From the NCBI RefSeq assembly GCF_905187505.1, contig NZ_CAJJIC010000115.1, positions 1-7,699 on the forward strand: a stretch of DNA of 7,699 bases, written 5' to 3'. Each line of letters starts with the position of its first letter. Position 1 is the stretch's first letter. The stretch is from an uncultured Mailhella sp. GTDB taxonomy: Bacteria > Desulfobacterota > Desulfovibrionia > Desulfovibrionales > Desulfovibrionaceae. This document shows positions 1 to 6,196 of this stretch, in pieces. A model generated the notes under the pieces. That model searched no databases, was not told where the DNA came from, and saw nothing but the letters and a program-made list of their open reading frames with translations. The position numbers and the translations under genes are program-made.

Positions 1-51
1 TCTGAATAGTTTTGGTTACGTTAGACGTTTCACAATCTTTTGTTGCCCGGA

Positions 52-76
52 GCCCCTGTTCGTAGTAACAAGGGGC
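52..76. repeat. Imperfect inverted repeat upstream of the LysR-type gene
   Basis: GCCCCT (52-57) plus GTT (58-60) pair with AAC (67-69) plus AGGGGC (71-76), with one bulged A at 70 and a six-base loop. It lies 16 bases before the start codon and just upstream of the ribosome binding site, so it could be an operator for the regulator itself or an RNA hairpin in its leader. No T-run follows, so it is not a convincing terminator. I see no clear promoter in bases 1-51; the real promoter may lie left of the window. The regulatory role is inference. Confidence 0.35.
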
Positions 77-92
77 GCAAAGGAAACAGGTT

Positions 93-1013
93 ATGCGTCT
101 TGATTGGCTTGAATATTTTATCACAACGGTGAACGCGGGCTCCATCAGCGCCGCGGCGGAACGTCTGGGGGTGACGCGTCCCGCGGTGTCGGCGGCGCTC
201 AAGAAGCTGGAGCAGGAAGTCGGTCGGAAGCTTTTTGTGAAGGGCAGAAACGGCGTGACTCTGACGGATGACGGAGAAAGGGTGCACGACATGGCCCGGC
301 AGGTCATGACGCTCATCGAAACGATGCGCTCGGACGCAGGAGGGAAGGAACCGGTTTCCCTTTGCGTGGACACGCAGGTATCCATGCTTCAGTATATCAA
401 GGAAGCCGTCGTCGAGCCGTTCACGGAGCTTCATCCCGGCGTGGACGTGCGGCTGCGGCCCGTATACATCGGAGACGTCGTGGAGTCGTTCAGGCAGGGG
501 GCCAGGCTTTCCGTCGTGCTGGACGGAAGAGAAGGGCGGGTCATCGAACGGGCAAGAGGGCTCGGCTGTGAGGCGGTCTTTCTCGGCACGGTCACGCGAA
601 AGATCTTTCTCGGCGCGGGACATCCTCTTGCCGCCCGGGCTGCGCTTACGCCCGAAGACTTGAAAAACGAGCACATAGCCTACTATTCCGGAGGCCTGAA
701 TCATATATCGAGACACTACACGTCTTATTTCGCCGGCGAGTACCGGCTGGCGGACATCGAGGACGTGCTTTCTCTGGCCATACGCAATGAGGCCGTGGTC
801 ATTCTTCCTGCGCAGACGCTGCGGTGCAGCCGGCTTGTGCGTGCGGGGGCGCTGGTGGAGAAGGACATACCGTTTCCTGGCGTGGAGAAGGTCGCGCCTG
901 TGCACGCCGTGCGGGCGGCACGCCTTTCTGCGGCCGAACAGAGCTTCTGGGACTATCTTCTGACCTCCTATCCCGGCTCCGGGGCAGGTTCCGAAGAGCC
1001 GGAGATCCGGTGA
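93..1013 (+). CDS. LysR-type transcriptional regulator
   Basis: A 306-residue DNA-binding transcription factor, a usual length for the LysR family. The N-terminal winged helix-turn-helix spans about residues 1-60, with the helix-turn-helix at about 18-37 (AAERLGVTRPAVSAALKKLE) and the wing ending in the family pattern KLFVKGRNGVTLTDDGE. A linker helix follows (about 62-82), then a periplasmic-binding-protein-like effector domain from about 87 to 292. The tail after 292 is Gly/Ser/Glu-rich and looks disordered. The ATG at 93 is preceded by AAAGGAAA (79-86), giving normal Shine-Dalgarno spacing, and the protein begins right at the family N-terminus. Family members bind DNA as oligomers and respond to a small metabolite; nothing here identifies it. 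LysR regulators often control a divergent neighbour, which would lie left of base 1. The gene uses the rare Ile codon ATA four times, against once each in hisS and aspS, so it is probably not highly expressed. The following gene has its own promoter, so it need not be co-transcribed. Confidence 0.93.
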   Translation: MRLDWLEYFITTVNAGSISAAAERLGVTRPAVSAALKKLEQEVGRKLFVKGRNGVTLTDDGERVHDMARQVMTLIETMRSDAGGKEPVSLCVDTQVSMLQYIKEAVVEPFTELHPGVDVRLRPVYIGDVVESFRQGARLSVVLDGREGRVIERARGLGCEAVFLGTVTRKIFLGAGHPLAARAALTPEDLKNEHIAYYSGGLNHISRHYTSYFAGEYRLADIEDVLSLAIRNEAVVILPAQTLRCSRLVRAGALVEKDIPFPGVEKVAPVHAVRAARLSAAEQSFWDYLLTSYPGSGAGSEEPEIR

Positions 1014-1025
1014 AACCCTGAAGAG

Positions 1026-1074
1026 CGGCGTGCCCGACAATCTGCGCTTCGTCGGGGCTTCTGCCGGAACGCCG
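1026..1074 (+). terminator. Possible weak terminator or structured RNA after the LysR-type gene
   Basis: Two nested inverted repeats lie in the gap after the regulator. The outer pair is CGGCGT (1026-1031) with ACGCCG (1069-1074). The inner pair is CCCGAC (1033-1038) with GTCGGG (1051-1056), with a 12-base loop. The bases after the outer arm are TCTTCT rather than a clean T-run. This could end transcription of the regulator gene, but the fold is interrupted and may be a by-product of high GC content. Confidence 0.3.
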
Positions 1075-1077
1075 TCT

Positions 1078-1097
1078 TCTGCGGAGACGTCTGCGGA
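1078..1097. repeat. Short direct repeat upstream of the hisS promoter
   Basis: The octamer TCTGCGGA occurs at 1078-1085 and again at 1090-1097, exactly 12 bases apart, about 40 bases upstream of the -35 box of the hisS promoter. GTCT (1074-1077) and AGAC (1085-1088) also form a small inverted pair around the first copy. The spacing is near one helical turn, so a dimeric regulator could bind here, but no known box is recognised and chance is a fair explanation. Confidence 0.25.
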
Positions 1098-1134
1098 AGA
1101 TGTCCTCTTCCCCCGTTTTCCGGGCGGAGGCGCT

Positions 1135-1163
1135 TTGACAACGGGGAAAAAAGGCCCTATCCT
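1135..1163 (+). promoter_or_regulatory. Sigma70-type promoter for hisS-aspS-def
   Basis: A perfect -35 box TTGACA (1135-1140) is followed, after an optimal 17-bp spacer, by TATCCT (1158-1163), which matches the -10 consensus at four of six bases. Transcription would begin near 1170, leaving a leader of only about 27 bases before the hisS start codon. That is too short for a T-box or other attenuator, so control, if any, would act on promoter binding. It is the best promoter-like sequence in the window and sits where an operon promoter is expected. Confidence 0.75.
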
Positions 1164-1196
1164 CATGCGTTATTTCTACATTGCTGGAGTCCGTTC

Positions 1197-2453
1197 ATGG
1201 CACAGATTCAGGCTATCAAGGGCTTTGCCGACCAGTTTCCGGCGCAGAGCCGTCTTTTTGAGATGATGGAAGCCACCGCCCGCGAGGTGTTCCCCCGCTA
1301 CGGCTTTGGCGAACTTCGTACTCCGCTCATGGAATACACCGACCTTTTCTGCCGCGGCATCGGCACGGAAACCGACGTGGTGCAGAAGGAGATGTACTGC
1401 ATTCCCGACAGCAAGGGCCGTTCCATGTCCCTGCGTCCCGAAGCCACGGCCGGCGTCATGCGCGCCTACATTGAAAGCGGCATCTATGCCCGCGAATCCG
1501 TGAGCAGATTTTTCACCATCGGCCCCATGTTCCGGCATGAACGTCCCCAGAAGGGCCGCATGCGTCAGTTCCATCAGATCAACTGCGAATGCCTCGGACC
1601 TCGGGAACCCGAGGCCGACGCGGAAATCATCTGCATGATGATGGAATTTCTCGGAAAGCTCGGGCTGAAGAATCTGACGCTTCAGATCAACTCCCTCGGC
1701 TGTTCCACCTGCCGCCCCAAGTATCGTCAGAAGCTGCACGACTGGCTGGCTTCCCTCGATCAGTCGAAGCTCTGCGAAGACTGCCGTCGCCGCATGGAAA
1801 CCAACCCTCTGCGCGTTCTGGACTGCAAGGTCCCCGACTGCAAGGCGCTTACGGCCGACGCTCCCGTGATTCTGGAAAACGAATGCCCCGACTGCCGCGC
1901 CCACTTCGAGGCCGTGCTCCGTCACCTCGACGCGGAAAAGATTCCTTACGAGATCAATCATCGTCTGGTGCGCGGTCTTGACTATTATACCCGCACCACC
2001 TGGGAAGTGGTGTCCAACGAAATCGGCTCTCAGGGCTCCGTGGCCGGCGGCGGCCGCTACGACGGCCTTGTGGAGCAGCTCGGCGGACCCTCCGTGCCCG
2101 GCATAGGCTTCGCCTGCGGCATGGAACGTCTGGCGCTTCTGCTGGAAGGCCGGGAACTTCCCGAAGTTCGCCCCGATTTTTATGTGGCCGTGCTCGACGA
2201 CTCCTGCCGCGATGCCGCCTTCGCCCTGGCGCAGAATCTGCGTCGCGAGGGTTTTTCCGGCACCATGGGCTACGAGAGCCGCAGCATGAAGTCCACCATG
2301 CGTCAGGCCGGGAAGTCCGGCGCGCGCTTCACGCTCATCATGGGGACCAACGAACTGGCCTCCGGCAGCGTCATTGTCAAAAACATGGAATCTGGCGAGC
2401 AGCGTGAAGTGCCCTGTGCCGATGTGGCCGCCAGCCTGAACGCCGAACAATAA
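1197..2453 (+). CDS. hisS: Histidine-tRNA ligase (histidyl-tRNA synthetase)
   Basis: Cytoplasmic class II synthetase that attaches histidine to tRNA-His using ATP. At 418 residues it has the usual bacterial length. Visible signatures are motif 1 around residues 40-60 (RTPLMEYTDLF), motif 2 at about 112-127 (FRHERPQKGRMRQFHQ), the HisRS-specific histidine-A motif LVRGLDYYTRT (257-267), histidine-B motif SVAGGGRYDGL (281-291) and motif 3 GIGFACGMERLALLL (302-316). The C-terminal anticodon-binding domain follows from about 325. The insertion between motifs 2 and 3 holds four cysteine pairs, C169/C172, C193/C196, C210/C215 and C230/C233, mostly CxxC, which suggests a bound metal such as zinc; E. 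coli HisRS lacks most of these. The ATG at 1197 has GGAG (1186-1189) seven bases upstream, and MAQIQAIKGFAD is the normal family N-terminus. It is the first gene of an operon with aspS and def; the hisS-aspS pair is also seen in Bacillus. No in-frame TTA, CTA or TCA codons occur, suggesting high expression. Confidence 0.98.
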   Translation: MAQIQAIKGFADQFPAQSRLFEMMEATAREVFPRYGFGELRTPLMEYTDLFCRGIGTETDVVQKEMYCIPDSKGRSMSLRPEATAGVMRAYIESGIYARESVSRFFTIGPMFRHERPQKGRMRQFHQINCECLGPREPEADAEIICMMMEFLGKLGLKNLTLQINSLGCSTCRPKYRQKLHDWLASLDQSKLCEDCRRRMETNPLRVLDCKVPDCKALTADAPVILENECPDCRAHFEAVLRHLDAEKIPYEINHRLVRGLDYYTRTTWEVVSNEIGSQGSVAGGGRYDGLVEQLGGPSVPGIGFACGMERLALLLEGRELPEVRPDFYVAVLDDSCRDAAFALAQNLRREGFSGTMGYESRSMKSTMRQAGKSGARFTLIMGTNELASGSVIVKNMESGEQREVPCADVAASLNAEQ

Positions 2454-2459
2454 AGAGGA
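2454..2459 (+). promoter_or_regulatory. Ribosome binding site that decides the aspS start
   Basis: AGAGGA directly follows the last base of the hisS stop codon. Two in-frame ATG codons are nearby, at 2460 and 2466. The first touches the ribosome binding site with no spacer, while the second lies six bases after it, a normal distance. The start at 2466 is therefore preferred, giving a protein beginning MSQFEENEK. Confidence 0.75.
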
Positions 2460-2465
2460 ATGGTC

Positions 2466-4325
2466 ATGAGCCAGTTTGAAGAAAACGAAAAGACCGTCGT
2501 GGACGTCCAGAAGGAACACGCCCGATACATCAAGCCGCTGGGCGACTGGCAGCGCACCCATCACTGCAACGACCTGACCATTGCCAACAACGGCGAGAAC
2601 GTCTGTCTCATGGGCTGGGTGCAGTACCGCCGCGATCACGGCGGTCTCATTTTTGTGGATCTGCGTGACCGCGACGGCCTCACGCAGGTGGTGTTCAGCC
2701 CCGAAATCGCTCCCGAAGCGCATCGCGACGCCCACATTCTGCGCAGCGAATACGTCATCGCCATCAAGGGACGCGTCCGTCCCCGTCCCGAGGGCATGAC
2801 CAATCCCAATCTGCACACCGGTGAAATCGAAGTGGTGGTGCTGGAATGGAAGCTGCTCAACACCGCCAAGACGCCGCCCTTCCTCGTGGAGGACCGTACC
2901 GACTGCTCCGAGTCCGTGCGCCTGCAGTATCGTTATCTCGACCTTCGTCGTCCCGTCATGGCGCACAACCTGCGCGTGCGTCACAACATCGTGAAGGCCT
3001 GCCGCAACTATCTGAACGAGCTCGACTTCCTTGAAGTCGAAACGCCGTATCTCACCAAGTCCACCCCCGAAGGCGCGCGCGACTTCCTCGTGCCGAGCCG
3101 CCTGTCTCCCGGCGAGTTCTACGCGCTGCCCCAGTCGCCTCAGCAGTTCAAGCAGATGCTCATGATGAGCGGCGTGGACCGCTACTATCAGGTGGCCCGC
3201 TGCTTCCGCGACGAGGATCTTCGTGCCGACCGTCAGCCCGAGTTCACGCAGGTGGACATTGAAATGAGCTTCGTGAACGAAGAGCAGGTGATGGGCATGG
3301 CCGAAGGCCTCATCGCCCGCGTGTTCAAGGAAGCGCTCGGCGTGGACATCGAGCTGCCTCTCAGACGCATGCCCTACGACGAGGCCATGCGCGACTACGG
3401 CTCCGACAAGCCCGACACCCGCTTTGATCTCAAGCTCAAGGACGTGACGGAAATCGTGCACGGTTCCGCCTTCAAGCTCTTTGCCGGCGCCAAGCTGGTG
3501 AAGGCCCTGCGCGTGCCCGGCGGCGCCACCATGACCCGCAAGGAAATCGATGAACTCACCGATTTCGTGAAGGGCTTCGGCGCTCAGGGACTGGCATGGA
3601 TCAAGATTCATGAGAACGAGTGGCAGTCGCCCATCGCCAAGTTCCTTTCCGACAAGGAAAGAGCGGGCATTGCCGAAGCCTGCGCTCTTGAAGTGGGCGA
3701 CATCGTGTTCTTCCAGGCCGGTGAACCCGGTCTTGTGAACAACGCCCTCGGCAGCCTGCGCGTGAAGCTCGGAAACAAGCTCGGCCTCATTCCTGAAAAC
3801 ACCTGGAATCTGCTCTGGGTGACGGACTTCCCGCTCTTTGAATACAGCGAGGAAGAACATCGCTGGGTGGCCTGCCATCATCCCTTCACCGCGGCTCAGG
3901 ACGAGAGCTACGACATCATGCTCACCGATCCCGCCCGCGCCAAGGCTCGTGCCTACGACATGGTGCTCAACGGCAACGAAATCGGCGGCGGTTCCATCCG
4001 TATCCACAATCCCGCCGATCAGACCCGCATGTTTGAGGGCCTCGGCTTTACCGAAGAGTCCGCCAAGGCGCAGTTCGGCTATTTCATTCAGGCCCTTGAC
4101 TACGGTACTCCGCCTCATGGCGGCATAGCCTTCGGCCTCGACCGCGTGGCCATGCTGCTCACGGGCGCTTCGTCCATCCGCGACGTCATCGCGTTCCCCA
4201 AGAATCAGAAGGCCGCCTGCCTGCTTACCGAAGCACCGTCCCCCGTGGACAACAAGCAGTTGCGTGAACTGGGCATTCGACTGCGTGAAAAGGCGGCGCC
4301 CGCTCCCAGCAATTCCGCGGAGTAA
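2466..4325 (+). CDS. aspS: Aspartate-tRNA ligase, probably non-discriminating (Asp/Asn)
   Basis: Cytoplasmic class II synthetase that charges tRNA with aspartate. With the start at 2466 it is 619 residues, slightly longer than E. coli AspRS (about 590) because about 27 polar residues precede the anticodon-binding OB fold (about 28-130). The catalytic core has motif 1 (FLEVETPYLTK, about 188-198), the aspartate-pocket segment QSPQQFK (224-230), motif 2 (FRDEDLRADRQPEFTQVD, 247-264) and motif 3 (HGGIAFGLDRVAMLL, 551-565). The bacterial-type GAD insertion domain lies at about 285-430, which separates it from archaeal and eukaryotic AspRS. In the anticodon domain it has His in RRDHGG (residue 58) and Gly in RPRPEG (residue 110). 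As I recall, these correspond to H31 and G83 of the non-discriminating Pseudomonas aeruginosa enzyme, whereas E. coli has Leu and Lys. It may therefore also make Asp-tRNA-Asn, to be amidated by GatCAB. Start choice is explained under its ribosome binding site. It lies 12 bases after hisS and 3 before def. Confidence 0.97.
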   Translation: MSQFEENEKTVVDVQKEHARYIKPLGDWQRTHHCNDLTIANNGENVCLMGWVQYRRDHGGLIFVDLRDRDGLTQVVFSPEIAPEAHRDAHILRSEYVIAIKGRVRPRPEGMTNPNLHTGEIEVVVLEWKLLNTAKTPPFLVEDRTDCSESVRLQYRYLDLRRPVMAHNLRVRHNIVKACRNYLNELDFLEVETPYLTKSTPEGARDFLVPSRLSPGEFYALPQSPQQFKQMLMMSGVDRYYQVARCFRDEDLRADRQPEFTQVDIEMSFVNEEQVMGMAEGLIARVFKEALGVDIELPLRRMPYDEAMRDYGSDKPDTRFDLKLKDVTEIVHGSAFKLFAGAKLVKALRVPGGATMTRKEIDELTDFVKGFGAQGLAWIKIHENEWQSPIAKFLSDKERAGIAEACALEVGDIVFFQAGEPGLVNNALGSLRVKLGNKLGLIPENTWNLLWVTDFPLFEYSEEEHRWVACHHPFTAAQDESYDIMLTDPARAKARAYDMVLNGNEIGGGSIRIHNPADQTRMFEGLGFTEESAKAQFGYFIQALDYGTPPHGGIAFGLDRVAMLLTGASSIRDVIAFPKNQKAACLLTEAPSPVDNKQLRELGIRLREKAAPAPSNSAE

Positions 4326-4328
4326 ATC

Positions 4329-4841
4329 ATGCTTCGTCCCGTTCTTCAGTATCCCGATCCCACGCTCGCCAAGGTGAGCGAACCTGTGGCCGAGATCAAC
4401 GACGAAATCCGTGCGCTTGCGCAGGATCTGCTCGACACGCTCACCACCGTGGGCGGCGTGGGCATTGCCGCGCCGCAGATAGGCGTGCTCAAGCGCGTGG
4501 TCATCATCGACGTGTCGCAGGAAAAGAATGATCCCGATCTGCCTCAGGATTTCCGGGTATTCATCAATCCCGTGGTCACCGTGCTCGATCCGAAGGGGCA
4601 CGAGGAAAATGAAGGCTGCCTTTCCGTGCCCGAACTGCGCGCCAAGGTGAAGCGCCCCCGCCGCGTGGCCCTCGACGCCCTTGATCTTGACGGCAAGCCC
4701 GTCCACATCGAAGGCGAAGGCTACTACGGCGCCTGCATGCAGCACGAGACCGATCATCTCGACGGCAAGCTCTTCATCGACTACCTGAGCTATCTCAAGC
4801 GTTCTTTGTACGACAAGAAGATCCGCAAAGGCAGAAAGTAG
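4329..4841 (+). CDS. def: Peptide deformylase
   Basis: Metallohydrolase that removes the formyl group from the N-terminal methionine of nascent proteins at the ribosome. It has 170 residues, a typical bacterial length. All three family motifs are intact: motif 1 GGVGIAAPQ (42-50), motif 2 EGCLS (95-99) and motif 3 QHETDHLDG (138-146). Metal ligands are expected at C97, H139 and H143, with E140 as the catalytic acid/base and Q50 lining the active site. The C-terminus is a short basic tail (KKIRKGRK), common in type 1 enzymes. The ATG at 4329 is three bases past the aspS stop, and its likely Shine-Dalgarno GGAG (4319-4322) lies inside the last aspS codons, so translation of the two genes is probably coupled. 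It closes the hisS operon, with a strong terminator 30 bases downstream. Its functional partner fmt follows but in a separate transcription unit. Confidence 0.97.
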   Translation: MLRPVLQYPDPTLAKVSEPVAEINDEIRALAQDLLDTLTTVGGVGIAAPQIGVLKRVVIIDVSQEKNDPDLPQDFRVFINPVVTVLDPKGHEENEGCLSVPELRAKVKRPRRVALDALDLDGKPVHIEGEGYYGACMQHETDHLDGKLFIDYLSYLKRSLYDKKIRKGRK

Positions 4842-4871
4842 CCGGAAAGACTGATTCTCCGCATTATTACA

Positions 4872-4903
4872 GCAAAAGCCCGGGCAGTCACCCGGGCTTT
4901 TGC
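4872..4903. terminator. Strong Rho-independent terminator after def
   Basis: A perfect 13-bp stem, GCAAAAGCCCGGG (4872-4884) with CCCGGGCTTTTGC (4891-4903), closes a six-base loop CAGTCA. The GC core is flanked by A4 on the 5' side and T4 on the 3' side, which pair with each other. The structure is therefore symmetric and could stop transcription from either direction. The T-run is only four bases before GCG, shorter than the ideal. It lies 30 bases after def and ends the hisS-aspS-def operon. Confidence 0.88.
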
Positions 4904-4966
4904 GTACGGTACTCAGACGAAGGACGACCGGCCGGAAGGCTGGACGGGGGAGAGCTTAGGCCGTAC
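4904..4966 (+). other. Foldable segment overlapping the likely fmt promoter
   Basis: Immediately after the terminator, GTACGG (4904-4909) is complementary to CCGTAC (4961-4966). Inside this span a compact hairpin CCGGCC (4928-4933), loop GGAA (4934-4937), GGCTGG (4938-4943) forms a six-base-pair stem (one G-U pair) with a GNRA-type tetraloop. If transcribed by read-through it would fold as a closed domain. As DNA its arms overlap both boxes of the candidate fmt promoter. No known RNA family is recognised. Confidence 0.3.
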
Positions 4967-4969
4967 AGT
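4941..4969 (+). promoter_or_regulatory. Candidate sigma70-type promoter for fmt
   Basis: TGGACG (4941-4946) and TACAGT (4964-4969) are separated by 17 bp, and each matches its consensus box at four of six bases. Transcription would start near 4976, leaving a leader of about 100 bases before fmt. A promoter is expected in this gap because a strong terminator isolates fmt from def. The match is moderate and could be chance. Confidence 0.45.
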
Positions 4970-5069
4970 GTGAAGGCCGCTTGTGTGCGGAAAGACGGCG
5001 CATTCCGCCTTCTGCCGACGCAGGAAGCAACGTCAATCAGGAAAGGGGCAGCCTTTTCTTTTTCCCAAC

Positions 5070-5074
5070 AGGAG
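5070..5074 (+). promoter_or_regulatory. Ribosome binding site that decides the fmt start
   Basis: AGGAG lies five bases before the ATG at 5080 and follows a pyrimidine-rich tract (about 5051-5066) likely to be unstructured. The reading frame stays open upstream to about 4981, but those extra residues are not family-like and no ribosome binding site precedes them. MSKLRIVFMGTPDFA from 5080 is the normal Fmt N-terminus. Confidence 0.9.
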
Positions 5075-5079
5075 AAGTC

Positions 5080-6057
5080 ATGTCGAAACTGCGCATCGTT
5101 TTCATGGGCACGCCGGATTTTGCGGCGGTCATTCTGAAGGCCGTGGCCGCCTGGGAAGGCGGCGAGGTCGTGGCCGTTTATACCCAGCCGGATCGTCCCG
5201 CCGGGCGGGGCAAGAAGCTCAGGGCCTCCGCCGCCAAGGAACTTGCCCTTGAACTCGGACTTCCCGTGCATCAGCCGCGCAATTTCCGTGACGACGCCGA
5301 CGTGCAGACTCTTGCCGATCTCAGGCCCGACGTGCTCGTGGTGGCGGCCTACGGCCTGATTCTGCCTCAGCGCGTGCTCGACATTCCCGTCATGGGACCG
5401 TACAACGTGCACGGTTCGCTGCTTCCTCAGTACCGGGGCGCAGCGCCCATACAGCGAGCCGTCATGAACGGCGACGCCATTTCCGGCGTGACCATCATGA
5501 AGATGGAAGCCGGTCTTGATTCCGGGCCCATACTTCTGCAGCAGGCGGTGAGCATAGAGCCCGACGACACGGCGGGCACGCTGTTCGACACGCTGGCCGA
5601 ACACGGGGCGAAGCTCATGGTTGGCGCGCTCGGCATGATAGCCGAGGGCAGGGCGGCCTTCGTGCCCCAGAACGAAGCTCTCGCCACCCATGCGGCCAAG
5701 ATCGCCGCGGACGAGGAGTATGTCGACTGGTCCATGGATGCGAAGTCCGTTCACAACATCATCCGCGGACTCACTCCCGCGCCCGGAGCAAAGAGCGTGC
5801 TTCACATGGAGGGGCGCGACCCCGTCATGCTCCGCATTGAGCCCGGTGAGCCCGTGGAAAAGGCGACGGACGCCGCCCCCGGAACGCTGGTGGGCATGGA
5901 CGGCGACGCGCTTCTCGTGGCCTGCGGCTCAGGCGCGTACCGCATCACGCATCTGCGTCCGGCGGGCAAGTCCACCATGAGTGCGACGGACTTCCGCAAC
6001 GGCAGGCTGCGCGGACTGCCCGAACCCTGGGGAAGACTGCTCGGAAAGAACGCGTAG
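5080..6057 (+). CDS. fmt: Methionyl-tRNA formyltransferase
   Basis: Cytoplasmic enzyme that transfers a formyl group from 10-formyltetrahydrofolate to Met-tRNA(fMet), marking the initiator tRNA. The 325-residue length is typical. The N-terminal Rossmann-like catalytic domain (about 1-205) opens with RIVFMGTPDFA and holds the folate-site signature YNVHGSLLPQYRGAAPIQRA (108-127). The expected catalytic residues N109, H111 and D147 (in AGLDSGPIL) are all present. The loop RPAGRGKKL (39-47), which contacts the tRNA acceptor stem in this family, is conserved. A C-terminal OB-fold domain follows from about 210. It comes after def as in E. coli, but 238 bases and a terminator separate them, so it likely has its own promoter. 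Four ATA codons and one TCA suggest lower expression than the hisS operon. Confidence 0.97.
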   Translation: MSKLRIVFMGTPDFAAVILKAVAAWEGGEVVAVYTQPDRPAGRGKKLRASAAKELALELGLPVHQPRNFRDDADVQTLADLRPDVLVVAAYGLILPQRVLDIPVMGPYNVHGSLLPQYRGAAPIQRAVMNGDAISGVTIMKMEAGLDSGPILLQQAVSIEPDDTAGTLFDTLAEHGAKLMVGALGMIAEGRAAFVPQNEALATHAAKIAADEEYVDWSMDAKSVHNIIRGLTPAPGAKSVLHMEGRDPVMLRIEPGEPVEKATDAAPGTLVGMDGDALLVACGSGAYRITHLRPAGKSTMSATDFRNGRLRGLPEPWGRLLGKNA

Positions 6058-6196
6058 GAGCTCGACCGGCGCGGGCCTTTCCTGCATCCGATGAGCTCTC
6101 CGCGTCTCACTCTGCGACGACGGCAAATCTGCCCGCAAAAAAGCGGAAAACGCTCCAGAATCCTTTTTAAGGCACGAATGAGCCAAGGCGTGAGCA
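6058..6196 (+). other. Gap between fmt and rsmB without a recognised gene
   Basis: This 139-base stretch holds two copies of the palindrome GAGCTC (6058-6063 and 6093-6098) that could pair, a small hairpin GGCA-AATC-TGCC (6122-6133), and a weak four-base-pair hairpin AGCG/CGCT (6142-6154) followed nine bases later by a T5 run. None is a convincing terminator, and no good promoter was found, so fmt and rsmB are probably co-transcribed. An open frame at 6091-6294 lacks a ribosome binding site and is mostly Arg/Lys/Ser; I do not call it a gene. Confidence 0.4.

Noticed and set aside
30..1166. 378-codon open frame on the minus strand opposite the LysR-type gene
   Set aside because: Codon-aligned with the regulator gene, which lacks TTA, CTA and TCA codons; no family features and Arg/His/Pro-rich composition. 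The + strand protein is a clear LysR regulator.
1164..1196. Possible T-box or attenuator leader for hisS
   Set aside because: The predicted leader is only about 27 bases, too short for a T-box or leader-peptide attenuator.
2460..2465. Alternative aspS start at 2460 adding Met-Val
   Set aside because: It abuts the ribosome binding site with no spacer; the ATG at 2466 has normal spacing.
5051..5072. Pyrimidine tract followed by CAG, resembling a eukaryotic 3' splice site
   Set aside because: All genes are intact bacterial genes; the tract is simply an unstructured stretch before the fmt ribosome binding site.
4888..5805. 305-codon open frame on the minus strand opposite fmt
   Set aside because: Same codon-phase effect; it runs through the terminator and the fmt leader and shows no recognisable domain.
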